Assembly: GCA_036679405.1 (NCBI GenBank)
Contig: JAVBVZ010000002.1
Span: 28,723-92,722 of the forward strand
From: JAEYKI01 sp036679405
GTDB taxonomy: Bacteria > Bacillota > Clostridia > Christensenellales > Christensenellaceae
DNA length: 64,000 nt
Direction: 5' to 3'
The translations under genes were made by a program, and so were the position numbers. Positions 9,030-21,159 of the stretch are shown one piece after another. A model generated the notes under the pieces. That model ran no database searches. It was not told where the DNA came from and worked only from the letters and a program-made list of their open reading frames with translations. Every line of letters starts with the position of its first letter. Within the stretch, counting starts at the first letter, position 1.

Positions 9030-9485
9030 TCACTCCTCATATAATACCGCAACCAGTATCTGCTTTAAAATATCTGCTCTCAGGCTGGCCTGGCCATCCC
9101 GGACAAGCGTAAGGGCCCTGTCTGATACTGCCGCGGCAGCCATTTTGCCCTGGGGCAGGCTTAAAATTCCCGCTTCCACCAGGCCTTCAATGATTGCTTG
9201 GGCCTGACGGCCGGATATTTCATCTTTCAGAACATCTTTTATCATCCTGTAAAGCACTTCTTTTTCGCCCAGATTGATCTTTCGGATCCGTATTCCGCCA
9301 CCGCCGCCCCGGCGGCTGGTGACCACATAGCCTTTTTCTACCGGAAAGCGGGTGGTAAGTACATAATTGATCTGGGAGGGCGCACATTGAAAAAGCTCTG
9401 CCAGTTCGCTGCGCTTAAGCTCCGCAAAACCGCTGTCAAACCTGGATTTAATATAAATTTCTATGTCATTGCTTAATATCGCCAT
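9030..9485 (-). CDS. ctsR: CtsR, transcriptional repressor of heat-shock genes
   Basis: A 151-residue repressor of class III heat-shock genes. The N-terminal winged helix-turn-helix includes LAELFQCAPSQINYVLTTRF. The glycine-rich wing tip RRGGGGGIRI is the thermosensing loop of CtsR. The C-terminal helical domain is the one bound by McsA and ClpC in relatives. The annotated start at 9485 has AAAGGG at normal spacing and gives the expected N terminus; the frame is open further upstream, but that would swallow the operator. It is first in the operon and is predicted to be autoregulated through the site at 9502-9518. Confidence 0.94.
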   Translation of the reverse strand: MAILSNDIEIYIKSRFDSGFAELKRSELAELFQCAPSQINYVLTTRFPVEKGYVVTSRRGGGGGIRIRKINLGEKEVLYRMIKDVLKDEISGRQAQAIIEGLVEAGILSLPQGKMAAAAVSDRALTLVRDGQASLRADILKQILVAVLYEE

Positions 9486-9501
9486 GACAACCAGCCCTTT
9501 C

Positions 9502-9518
9502 TCTGACTTTATTTGACC
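9502..9518 (-). promoter_or_regulatory. CtsR operator upstream of ctsR
   Basis: On the minus strand the sequence is GGTCAAA-TAA-AGTCAGA. This fits the known heptad repeat with 3-base spacer (RGTCAAA-NAN-RGTCAAA) with a single mismatch. It ends 17 bases before the ctsR start codon, just downstream of a possible -10 TATATT at 9529-9534. Confidence 0.85.
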
Positions 9519-9543
9519 TTTATAAATTAATATAACCCGCACC

Positions 9544-9561
9544 GGCGGTTTTTAAACCGCC
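9544..9561. repeat. Hairpin between the GH3 gene and the ctsR promoter
   Basis: Eight-base arms GGCGGTTT/AAACCGCC around two bases. It lies about 30 bases beyond the glucosidase stop codon on the minus strand. There is no good T-run after it, so it is a possible weak terminator or 3-prime stabiliser. Confidence 0.4.
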
Positions 9562-9590
9562 TGCGGATTTATTTAAAAACAAAATAAAAA

Positions 9591-11978
9591 TTATATCTCC
9601 TGCTGTTTTTGCAAAGCAGGCGGCCTTGCTGCCGCCAGAAAAAACCGGCCGTTCGCGATATTTACGATAATCGGGATTGCCCAACGCGGCATCAGATTAC
9701 TGCTCATAAGAGGAAAGCGCCCTACCGGCATATTCACCAGTACGTCTATCATCATATTAAACAAAGGGTGTTCTTCATGCATCCGGTTGATACGGCGCAA
9801 TCCGTACCGCGCGACCCGGACCAGCAACCGGCTGATCCAGGAACTCTTCATTTCCGCCAGGGTATTGAGCGCCGTAAAGCATCCCCGCTTTTCACAGGCC
9901 TCAGGCTCAACCGGCGCTCCCAGCAGAAGCGCAAAAGCATCCTGCGTAAGACCGCCTTTGATATATACATCCAAATCCACCGCGCCCTTTTGGTATACCG
10001 GCCCTTTTACAGTCAAGCTTTCTAAAAGAGGCAGATCCCGGCTGGAATTTCCTGCAAAGATTTTGTATTCCCCGCCCACCGGGGTAAATTCTTTCCTGAC
10101 CGCATCATATGCCGCAAAGGTATCCGGATCCAAAACAATGTCGACCTCTTTTTGCTCTCCCGGCTCAAGAAAAACTTTTTTAAAGCCCGCCAGTTCCCGA
10201 ACCGGGCCGGGCACAGGCTTTCCGACATATACCTGGACCACTTCCGCTCCTGCGGCCGCGCCGGTATTTTGAACCAACACTTTGGCATGCACACTTTCGC
10301 CTGCCCGCAGCGCATTTTTTGAAAGGCGAAGGGAAGAGCAGGTAAATCCGGTATAACTGAGGCCGAATCCAAAAGGAAAACGGACTTCCTTTTCCAACCT
10401 GTCATAGTAACGATAGCCCACAAAAACGCTCTCCCGGTATTGCGCCTGCCGGTAAGTCCGGTCATAATAATCCGACGTTACCGCATCCGTATAGTGGACG
10501 GGATACGTTTCAGCCAGTTTTCCGCTGGGATTTGCTTTTCCGAAAAGAAGATCCGCAGCCGCAAGGCCGCCCGCCTGTCCGGGCAAATACATATGCAAAA
10601 CCGCTTTGACCTGCCCGAGCCAGTGCATTTCTATTGGGGATCCGCCAAAAAGGACCACAACAATATTGGAATTGACCTTGGATATCCTCTCGATCAGATG
10701 ATCCTGCGCCTTGGGCATCAGCATATTGCGGCGGTCGAATCCTTCGGCTTCAAACCCTTCGGTGAGGCCGGCGGCAACAATCACAACATCGCTGTCTTTG
10801 CAGCCTGCTTCCGCCTGGGACAGCAGGTTTTCATTGGTACTGTTATTCAGATAATACCCCTTATAGTATGCAAACCCGGCGTTGTTTTCCTTCATGCCGG
10901 TGAGCAGATTAGACAACTTGTGCGTATTGATGTGGCTGCTCCCCGCACCCTGAAAACGCAGATGTTTGGCCAAAGAGCCAACCACTGCAATCTTTGCGTC
11001 CGGCCGGAGGGGAAGAAGCCCCCCGTCGTTTTTTAAAAGCACGGCCGACTGCTCGGCTATTTTTTTTGCAAGTAGATGGTGCCCTTCTATATCATAGCTG
11101 CATTTTTGGCTGCTGCCGCATAAAGCAAGCGCGGTATCCGCCACCCGCTTTGCGCATACGTCTATTTCTTCTGCGCCAAGCTTCCCTTTCTGCACGGCCC
11201 GCCGGACCTCGCCGTCAAAAAATCCGCGGCTGCCCGGCATTTCCAGATCCACCCCCGCGCGAAAAGAATCTACGCGGTCGTTCATGGCACCCCAGTCGGT
11301 GACCACCAATCCGCGATACCCCCATTTTTCCCGAAGCAGGTCATGGATCATTAATTTATTGTCGCTCATGTATGTTCCGTTTAAACGGTTATAAGAACAC
11401 ATGACACCAGCCGGCTGGGCCTGTAAGGCTTTTTTAAAGGCGGGCAAATAGATCTCATGCAATGCACGGTCATCCACCATACTGTTGGAACTCATTCTCA
11501 GATCTTCCTGGTTGTTGCAGGCAAAATGCTTAAGGCAAGCGCCTACGCCCGTTGTTTGCAGCCCTTTTATCCACGCTTTGCCCATGACGCCCGAAAGATA
11601 TGGATCTTCTGAAAAATATTCAAAGTTGCGGCCGCAAAGCGGGTCCCGTTTGATATTGATGCCCGGCCCCAGCACCATCTGCACATCTTTGGCGGAAGCC
11701 TCCCGCCCAATGGCTTTTGCCATTTCACTTACCAGATCAGGATCAAACGAGCAAGCCGTGAGACAGGCCGGCGGAAAACATGTAGCCGGTTCGCTTAACA
11801 TGATTCCCAAATTATCCTGCCCTTTGCCCTGTTTTCTAAGGCCATGCGGGCCGTCGCTCATAGCAAAAGAAGGAATCCCATAACGCTTGAACGGTTTGCT
11901 GCGCCAATAGTCGGCGCCCGAACAGAGGCGTGTTTTTTCTTTTAATGTCATTTTGGAAATGTCTATTTTATGCTTCAT
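9591..11978 (-). CDS. Glycoside hydrolase family 3 beta-glucosidase
   Basis: A 795-residue family 3 enzyme, expected to remove terminal beta-linked glucose (or a related sugar) from oligosaccharides or plant glycosides. There is no signal peptide, so it is probably cytoplasmic. The N-terminal TIM barrel carries the nucleophile aspartate in GLVVTDWGAMND, and the KHFACNNQE substrate-binding motif is intact. The alpha/beta sandwich domain and a fibronectin III-like domain (around 570-660) follow. A further 90-residue C-terminal extension rich in Arg and hydrophobic residues is common in clostridial members. No PA14 insert is visible. It stands alone, without an adjacent transporter. Confidence 0.93.
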   Translation of the reverse strand: MKHKIDISKMTLKEKTRLCSGADYWRSKPFKRYGIPSFAMSDGPHGLRKQGKGQDNLGIMLSEPATCFPPACLTACSFDPDLVSEMAKAIGREASAKDVQMVLGPGINIKRDPLCGRNFEYFSEDPYLSGVMGKAWIKGLQTTGVGACLKHFACNNQEDLRMSSNSMVDDRALHEIYLPAFKKALQAQPAGVMCSYNRLNGTYMSDNKLMIHDLLREKWGYRGLVVTDWGAMNDRVDSFRAGVDLEMPGSRGFFDGEVRRAVQKGKLGAEEIDVCAKRVADTALALCGSSQKCSYDIEGHHLLAKKIAEQSAVLLKNDGGLLPLRPDAKIAVVGSLAKHLRFQGAGSSHINTHKLSNLLTGMKENNAGFAYYKGYYLNNSTNENLLSQAEAGCKDSDVVIVAAGLTEGFEAEGFDRRNMLMPKAQDHLIERISKVNSNIVVVLFGGSPIEMHWLGQVKAVLHMYLPGQAGGLAAADLLFGKANPSGKLAETYPVHYTDAVTSDYYDRTYRQAQYRESVFVGYRYYDRLEKEVRFPFGFGLSYTGFTCSSLRLSKNALRAGESVHAKVLVQNTGAAAGAEVVQVYVGKPVPGPVRELAGFKKVFLEPGEQKEVDIVLDPDTFAAYDAVRKEFTPVGGEYKIFAGNSSRDLPLLESLTVKGPVYQKGAVDLDVYIKGGLTQDAFALLLGAPVEPEACEKRGCFTALNTLAEMKSSWISRLLVRVARYGLRRINRMHEEHPLFNMMIDVLVNMPVGRFPLMSSNLMPRWAIPIIVNIANGRFFLAAARPPALQKQQEI

Positions 11979-12092
11979 TCTATTTTTCCTGTTTTATTGA
12001 TTCCCTGTATATGCTCATTATTTTAGCATCCGGGCGTCCCGTGCGCAATCCCGCTGCTTCTCCACGCAGTCACGGCTCTCAAAAAAAGATAT

Positions 12093-12121
12093 TTGTTTCC
12101 AAAACACAAAGAAGCTATGAT
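12093..12121 (+). promoter_or_regulatory. Probable sigma-A promoter of the lspA-like/EamA operon
   Basis: TTGTTT at 12093-12098, a 17-base spacer and TATGAT at 12116-12121, about 56 bases before the ATG at 12178. A second -10-like TATAAT overlaps at 12121-12126. Confidence 0.5.
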
Positions 12122-12177
12122 ATAATTATACATATTTTCACCGGCCTTTCAGGGCCGGGCCGTGTAAAGGGGCACTT

Positions 12178-12741
12178 ATGTTCCAAAACAAAAAAACATG
12201 GGTTTTGATTGCAATACTGATTGCGGCCGACCAAGGCGTAAAGCTTTTTATAAACGCGCATTTCCTTGGGGACACGGCTCCTGTCTTTCCCCCTGTTTTA
12301 TACTTTTCTCCTGTATTCAACACAGATTATTCATGGTTTGCATCCATGCTGGACCTTGCGGTAAGCAAATGGCTTCATGCGGCCGTCGTAGGCTTTCTCC
12401 TCGTTATTATTACACTTTTTTACCGTTTTTTAAACCTGCGGCTGGGCCGGGATACGACCGTAAATATTCTTTTTGCTTTTTTGTTTTCGGGCGCGATGTG
12501 CTCGCTTCTGGATAAGGTTTTCTGGAACGGCAGTCTGGATTTTATTATGATAAACGGGCTCTTTACCTTTGATATGAAAGATGTGTACATCAGTGTCTTC
12601 ATAGGCCTGGTTTTGCTGTTCCTTCTTAAAAAAAACAAGACGCTCGCACAGATCGGCCGCCGCGGACTGCTAAAAGATTTTTTGCGGGAAACATTTCTAA
12701 AAAATAAAGCCGCCCATAAATGCGGCGTTCAGGTGAAATGA
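12178..12741 (+). CDS. Divergent signal peptidase II (LspA)-like membrane protein
   Basis: A 187-residue protein with four hydrophobic segments. LspA removes signal peptides from prolipoproteins using two aspartates. Here the ADQGVK motif is at 17-22, the first aspartate region reads CSLLDKVF (Asp112), and LDFIM precedes the second, FDMKD (Asp135). Both acidic residues are kept. However, the usual Asn and Arg of the G-N-L-I-D-R motif and the Asn of N-x-x-D are replaced. A basic 35-residue tail extends past the last membrane segment. It is 1 base from a small EamA gene, so it belongs to that operon. It may be a specialised or non-peptidase relative. Confidence 0.7.
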   Translation: MFQNKKTWVLIAILIAADQGVKLFINAHFLGDTAPVFPPVLYFSPVFNTDYSWFASMLDLAVSKWLHAAVVGFLLVIITLFYRFLNLRLGRDTTVNILFAFLFSGAMCSLLDKVFWNGSLDFIMINGLFTFDMKDVYISVFIGLVLLFLLKKNKTLAQIGRRGLLKDFLRETFLKNKAAHKCGVQVK

Positions 12742-12742
12742 C

Positions 12743-13096
12743 ATGACTGGAAGACATGAAACCATCAAACATTACGCGTTGCTGCACCTTTCGTTTCTGA
12801 TTTACTCTTTTGTGGCGCTCGCCTCCAAAATGACATCCGGAAAAGAATTTTTTTCTTCTGAATTCTTTGGTTTTGCGGCGCTGGTATTTATTCTGCTGGT
12901 TCTCTACGCTTTTTTATGGCAAAAGGTTTTAAAAGTATTTCCGCTGGTTACAGCCTATTCAAATAAAGGCGCCGTAATCATATGGAATTTGATCTGGGCT
13001 TCCCTGATCATGGGAGAAAAGATTACCGCTTCCAATATGGTAGGAAGCGCAATCATTATATTTGGAATTGTGGTGGTGTCGTCCGATGAACGTTAG
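12743..13096 (+). CDS. Half-size EamA/SMR family membrane protein (pair 1, member A)
   Basis: A 117-residue protein with four predicted membrane helices, the size of one half of a drug/metabolite transporter. The C-terminal IMGEKITASNMVGSAIIIFGIVVV segment is characteristic of EamA repeats. Its length and pairing resemble ArnE/ArnF-type undecaprenyl-phosphate-sugar flippases and paired SMR exporters, which work as heterodimers. It follows the LspA-like gene immediately and overlaps the next gene by 11 bases. The substrate is unknown. Confidence 0.75.
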   Translation: MTGRHETIKHYALLHLSFLIYSFVALASKMTSGKEFFSSEFFGFAALVFILLVLYAFLWQKVLKVFPLVTAYSNKGAVIIWNLIWASLIMGEKITASNMVGSAIIIFGIVVVSSDER

Positions 13097-13433
13097 CTTT
13101 TACATTTTAATGAGCGGCGGGGTCTTTATTTCCTCCATAGCCCAAATTCTTCTTAAAAAAAGCGCGCAGACCCAGCGTGACAGCATGATTCGCGAATACC
13201 TTAACCGGCTGGTGATTGGAGGATACCTGATCCTCTTTGCCGCCATGTGTATCTCCATTGTTGCGTATCAGGTGGTTCCTTTAAAATTTGGCGCCATTAT
13301 AGAGTCTTTGGGATATGTTTTTGTAATGCTGCTTTCAGCCGCATTTTTAAAAGAAAAAATTACGCCCCGAAAACTTTGGGGAAATATTATTATTATCGCC
13401 GGGATTATTGTTTTTGCGCTGGATATGTTCTGA
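13086..13433 (+). CDS. Half-size EamA/SMR family membrane protein (pair 1, member B)
   Basis: A 115-residue, four-helix protein with the AQILLKKSA motif at the end of helix 1 and LKEKITPRKLWGN before helix 4, both typical of EamA/SMR halves. The ATG at 13086 is chosen over an upstream start because it gives the family-length N terminus and lies just before the stop of the preceding gene. It is the likely heterodimer partner of member A. It converges on the second pair coming from the right. Confidence 0.75.
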   Translation: MNVSFYILMSGGVFISSIAQILLKKSAQTQRDSMIREYLNRLVIGGYLILFAAMCISIVAYQVVPLKFGAIIESLGYVFVMLLSAAFLKEKITPRKLWGNIIIIAGIIVFALDMF

Positions 13434-13495
13434 TATGTTTTTTAAAATAGATCCCCAAAAATCGCCCTTCTTTCAGAAATTATCCTGCCTAACCC

Positions 13496-13849
13496 TTATA
13501 GGATCAACAAGACTACGCCAAAAACAATACAGCAAATGGCAATCACTTTAAACTTTCCGATTTTTTCATGGAAAAACCTGTTGGAAAAAATGATGGTCCA
13601 GATATATGTAATAGATGAAAAAGGAAGAACGACCGAGTAGGGCAGGAAACGAAGTACAATAATATTGAACACCGCACCGGCAACATACAATACGCCGCCC
13701 AGATACAGCCATTTGTTTTTAATCAGCTTTTTTATGCTGAATCCCTCTTCTCCGAGAGATGTTTTTTTGAAACATACCGCGCCCAGCGAACCAAGCGAAG
13801 TCATCAGCAAAATGGATATCACAATCAGGACGATTTGCGCGCTACTCAT
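13496..13849 (-). CDS. Half-size EamA/SMR family membrane protein (pair 2, member B)
   Basis: A 117-residue, four-helix protein. Features include GAVCFKKTS after helix 1, a VLPFSSITYIWTII helix, and RFFHEKIGKFKV before the last helix. The ATG at 13849 is preceded by GGAGGG. The open frame continues upstream, but that would extend 15 residues without family support. It overlaps the end of the upstream half-size gene by 8 bases. The 62-base gap to the convergent pair 1 shows no clear terminator. Confidence 0.75.
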   Translation of the reverse strand: MSSAQIVLIVISILLMTSLGSLGAVCFKKTSLGEEGFSIKKLIKNKWLYLGGVLYVAGAVFNIIVLRFLPYSVVLPFSSITYIWTIIFSNRFFHEKIGKFKVIAICCIVFGVVLLIL

Positions 13850-14180
13850 GTTTGCCCTCCCCTCTGGAGGAAAGCCCAAGGAACAGCATTCCAAGGAAGA
13901 TGGCCGCCACGCCGCCTACCTTAGTGGGCGTGACCGGTTCGGACAGAAAAAAATACCCGACCACTATGGCCAGCACATAAGATACGCTCAGCATAGGATG
14001 CAATACCGACAGTTCGCCAAAGCGAAAAGCTATGATCATTAAAAGCGCTCCCAGTGCATACAACGCAAAGCCGACAAACACCAGCGAAAACTGGTCGGCC
14101 GACAACTTCCAGAACAACTGGCCGGCCGTTACGCACAACGCGGACAGGATGATGAGTATTATGCCTTTATACAGCTTCAT
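13842..14180 (-). CDS. Half-size EamA/SMR family membrane protein (pair 2, member A)
   Basis: A 112-residue, four-helix protein with AGQLFWKLSA at the end of helix 1 and FLSEPVTPTKVGGVAAIFLG near the C terminus, the EamA repeat pattern. AAGGGGAC precedes the ATG at 14180, which is preferred to a start ten codons upstream. It is co-transcribed with the next small gene. Together with pair 1, four such halves lie within 1.5 kb. Confidence 0.75.
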   Translation of the reverse strand: MKLYKGIILIILSALCVTAGQLFWKLSADQFSLVFVGFALYALGALLMIIAFRFGELSVLHPMLSVSYVLAIVVGYFFLSEPVTPTKVGGVAAIFLGMLFLGLSSRGEGKHE

Positions 14181-14248
14181 TCTTTTGTCCCCTTTTTGCA
14201 ATTTAACCAAATCTTATTATAGACTTATGATCTGCAAACATCAATAGC

Positions 14249-14276
14249 AAAGCGGACGGCCCGGGCCGTCCGCTTT
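14249..14276. terminator. 28-base perfect palindrome, probable terminator of the M24 peptidase gene
   Basis: AAAGCGGACGGCCC and its exact complement abut, giving a very stable hairpin with A/T ends, about 30 bases past the peptidase stop. The downstream T-run is short. Confidence 0.65.
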
Positions 14277-14307
14277 GATCCGCAAAACATATTTAAGGTA
14301 AAGTTTT

Positions 14308-15498
14308 TCATACCACAATAATATCCGATCCGCCACCGGTGATACAGCGTCCACCGCTCTTTTCCACCACAAACGTATCTTCTACGCCTACCATCCCAAT
14401 ACCGGGAATGCCTTTTTTAGGCTCTAAGGCCAGAGTCATACCCGCTTCCAGAGGAGTTTTGTATCCGGGAGCAATTAAAGGCATTTCGTCCACGTGGAGC
14501 CCGACGCCGTGGCCCAGAAATTTTACCTTCCGGTTTCCAAAACCCATAAAATTCTCTTTAAACGTATCGCTCAGCGAATCCATAACCTTGTTGTAAATTT
14601 CCGCCGGGACAGCGCCCGGCCTCATCTTGCCGGCAATACTGTTTTGCACGTCAATACAGGCCCTGTGCGCCTCCAGTGCTTCTTTAGGCGGATTTGCGCC
14701 AAACATATAAACCTGCGTTTTATCCGTATTATACCCATTGACCGCAAATCCAACATCCACAAAAACCAGATCCCCTCTCTTCAGTTTCCTCTCCCGGCTT
14801 CCGAGAAACGGCGCAGCGGGAGAGATGCCGGTAGCTCCGCCCGGCCCGTCAAAACTGGTCGGATAAAGAGAACCTGTCCCAAAAGCAATCTGCCCCAAGA
14901 CAAGCTCGTTTTGAAACATTGCAAACCGGCTCATGCCCTGAAATCCAGCCCTGACCATTTTGGGAAAAAGCGAGGCTGCAAAATCAGCTTCGCTGATCCC
15001 TTCTTTCATAAGCGAAGGCACATCTTCATAAAAAAAACGGTGATGCCGCCTTCCCGATTCTTCCATCCAGGCAAGTTCAAAAGGAGACTTCACGGCACGG
15101 ATGGAAAGCAGGACACTGTCCATACTCTTTACCGACTGAACGGTAAATTTTCGCTTCATCCGTTCCAGCATTCCTACCGTTATGGTTTCCGACTCTATAT
15201 AAGTCAGGCCGAAATCCTGCCCTGCAACTTCTGCCGCATCCTTATAGCTTTCCATAGGATAAATATTATCAAAGACGGATTCTTCCCTTGCGCGTTCAAA
15301 ACTTCTGCGCACAAAATAGTACGCATTTCCATCTTTCTTAAACACCAGCATCCCATCCTGCATGGTCCCGGTAAAATAATACTGATTCACTTTCCCCACT
15401 ATAACGGCTGTCTCCCATGACGGATCAGCTTTCTGCATTTCTGCATAAAAATTTTTGAGCCGCTGCTCCAATTCCTGTTTGGATGCCTGAATCTGCAT
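14308..15498 (-). CDS. M24 family Xaa-Pro aminopeptidase-like protein
   Basis: A 396-residue protein with a creatinase N-terminal domain (about 1-150) and a pita-bread M24 domain. The five metal ligands are visible: two aspartates in FVDVGFAVNGYNTDKTQ, His in LGHGVGLHVDE, Glu in LALEPKKG and Glu in VGVEDTFVV. All are kept, so it should be an active two-metal peptidase or prolidase. It is cytoplasmic and releases N-terminal residues from X-Pro peptides if typical. It follows pgpA by 18 bases on the same strand. Confidence 0.9.
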   Translation of the reverse strand: MQIQASKQELEQRLKNFYAEMQKADPSWETAVIVGKVNQYYFTGTMQDGMLVFKKDGNAYYFVRRSFERAREESVFDNIYPMESYKDAAEVAGQDFGLTYIESETITVGMLERMKRKFTVQSVKSMDSVLLSIRAVKSPFELAWMEESGRRHHRFFYEDVPSLMKEGISEADFAASLFPKMVRAGFQGMSRFAMFQNELVLGQIAFGTGSLYPTSFDGPGGATGISPAAPFLGSRERKLKRGDLVFVDVGFAVNGYNTDKTQVYMFGANPPKEALEAHRACIDVQNSIAGKMRPGAVPAEIYNKVMDSLSDTFKENFMGFGNRKVKFLGHGVGLHVDEMPLIAPGYKTPLEAGMTLALEPKKGIPGIGMVGVEDTFVVEKSGGRCITGGGSDIIVV

Positions 15499-15516
15499 AT
15501 GACCTCCTTGTGTATT

Positions 15517-16023
15517 TTATTTATGATAATCTATTGTTTTGCCCGAATGCGCGATCCGGCTGGCTGCCGCGGCCGCAATGGCCGCCACCAGGTCGTCTAA
15601 AAACGTATTGACCTTTTCGCCTTTATGCTCGTCCAGCTCTTTTATGATCCCGATCTTTTCTTTATCCAGATATCCAAAATTGGTAAGACCAATGGAACCA
15701 TATACGTTTACAATGGAAAGCGGAATGATTTCATCTATCCCGTAAAGGGGATCATCCGTTTCCACAATAGCCTGCAAAGGCTGAGGCAAGAGCTTTTTCT
15801 CCGCCATTTCGTCCAGCGCAATTCCAGTCAGAATGGCGTGCGCGGTCTCTCTTTTGTGCAGTACGGCATCCACATTGGCAATACATTCATCAAGCGTTAA
15901 ATTTTTATAATATTTTTTCTGCAGGCTCAAAACCAAAGCGCCTATCTCACTCAGTTCCACCCCGCGGCTATGAAGCACTTTTAGCGTTGCCTGGTAAAGT
16001 TCGTCCATAGACATCCTTTTCAT
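15517..16023 (-). CDS. pgpA: Phosphatidylglycerophosphatase A family protein
   Basis: A 168-residue protein of the PgpA/YutG family, which dephosphorylates phosphatidylglycerophosphate. The diagnostic C-terminal signature NTFLDDLVAAIAAAAASRIAH is present with both aspartates. YGIDEIIPLSIVNVYGSIGLTNFGYLD is the usual central motif. The Bacillota YutG form is soluble and may act on other phosphates, so the exact substrate is open. The ATG at 16023 follows GGGG at acceptable spacing; two more ATGs lie within 15 bases. Confidence 0.85.
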   Translation of the reverse strand: MKRMSMDELYQATLKVLHSRGVELSEIGALVLSLQKKYYKNLTLDECIANVDAVLHKRETAHAILTGIALDEMAEKKLLPQPLQAIVETDDPLYGIDEIIPLSIVNVYGSIGLTNFGYLDKEKIGIIKELDEHKGEKVNTFLDDLVAAIAAAAASRIAHSGKTIDYHK

Positions 16024-16113
16024 TGTGCATATCCCCTTTCTTTTCATTTTGCTTATTTATCATATCATACTTTTCCGGTGCTGAAAACAGTATTGCAGAG
16101 CTTATCCGCGCAT

Positions 16114-16145
16114 AAAAAGCCCCCGCGCAGGCGAGGGCTTTTTTA
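16114..16145. terminator. Terminator of the surface-protein gene
   Basis: AAGCCC/GGGCTT arms with a GC-rich interior, flanked by A- and T-runs, about 20 bases past the surface-protein stop. Confidence 0.8.
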
Positions 16146-16165
16146 AGTGTTTCAGATAAGATTAG

Positions 16166-20545
<4,380 letters not shown>

Positions 20546-20588
20546 AGTGTTCTCCCCTCTCTTGTTCTCCATTAGATACTATAAGCTT

Positions 20589-21050
20589 TTAAAGCTCTTG
20601 GTCCGGCGCCGGATCTTCGTCCAACGCGCTGTCTATCAACTTAAGCAGTTCAAGTGCGCTTCGAAACTGTTTTGTTTCATTTTTTTCCGCCCAGAGCACT
20701 TTGCCCTGCCAGGTGGCGTGCTGCCGGTACTGCACTTGTACCACGAATGTCCCTTTTTCACCTTTTTTCAGCGTATCCAGTTTTTTTTGCATGGCTGCTC
20801 TCTCCTTGGGATTTTTTGGATCCTTAACGTTTTTTTGAAAGCTTCTACACGATGTTGATGATTCAGGGTAATGCATATTGTCCAATACTTGATCAATGCC
20901 TATCAGAAGTCTTCCCATTTCTGTAAACCGCAGAGGATCCTCCCCTCCGGGATAATAGATCCGGCCTGAAATGTCTCTTCCTTTGTGTTCGTCTACACAC
21001 ACCAGGATGGTTCCTGGCATCTGAATGAATTTCTCAGCCGTATCCAACAA
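20589..21050 (-). CDS. Conserved hypothetical protein next to the BTAD regulator
   Basis: A 153-residue soluble protein; no enzyme motif is recognised. The first half reads like a compact beta domain (GTILVCVDEHKGRDISGRIYYPG). The C-terminal half, TFVVQVQYRQHATWQGKVLW followed by FRSALELLKLIDSAL, resembles a conserved clostridial family of unknown role. The start is a TTG with GGAGG at 7 bases; no ATG fits. It lies between the regulator and the surface-protein gene, 43 bases before the latter. It may help control or process the surface protein, but that is only positional. Confidence 0.75.
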   Translation of the reverse strand: MLDTAEKFIQMPGTILVCVDEHKGRDISGRIYYPGGEDPLRFTEMGRLLIGIDQVLDNMHYPESSTSCRSFQKNVKDPKNPKERAAMQKKLDTLKKGEKGTFVVQVQYRQHATWQGKVLWAEKNETKQFRSALELLKLIDSALDEDPAPDQEL

Positions 21051-21159
21051 GTTTCCTCCATCCTATTTTAGCTTTATAGTTGCATTTTAACCCTGTCAAG
21101 TCACATAACCGGTCACAAAACATATGATTTTTTTATTTTTTTATTTTTTTTGAGATTTT

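Noticed and set aside
21071..21100. Promoter of the small conserved gene (TTGACA on the minus strand at 21094-21099)
   Set aside because: The nearest good -10 (TATAAA) is only 15 bases away and the gene lies in the riboswitch operon; kept as unproven and not listed.
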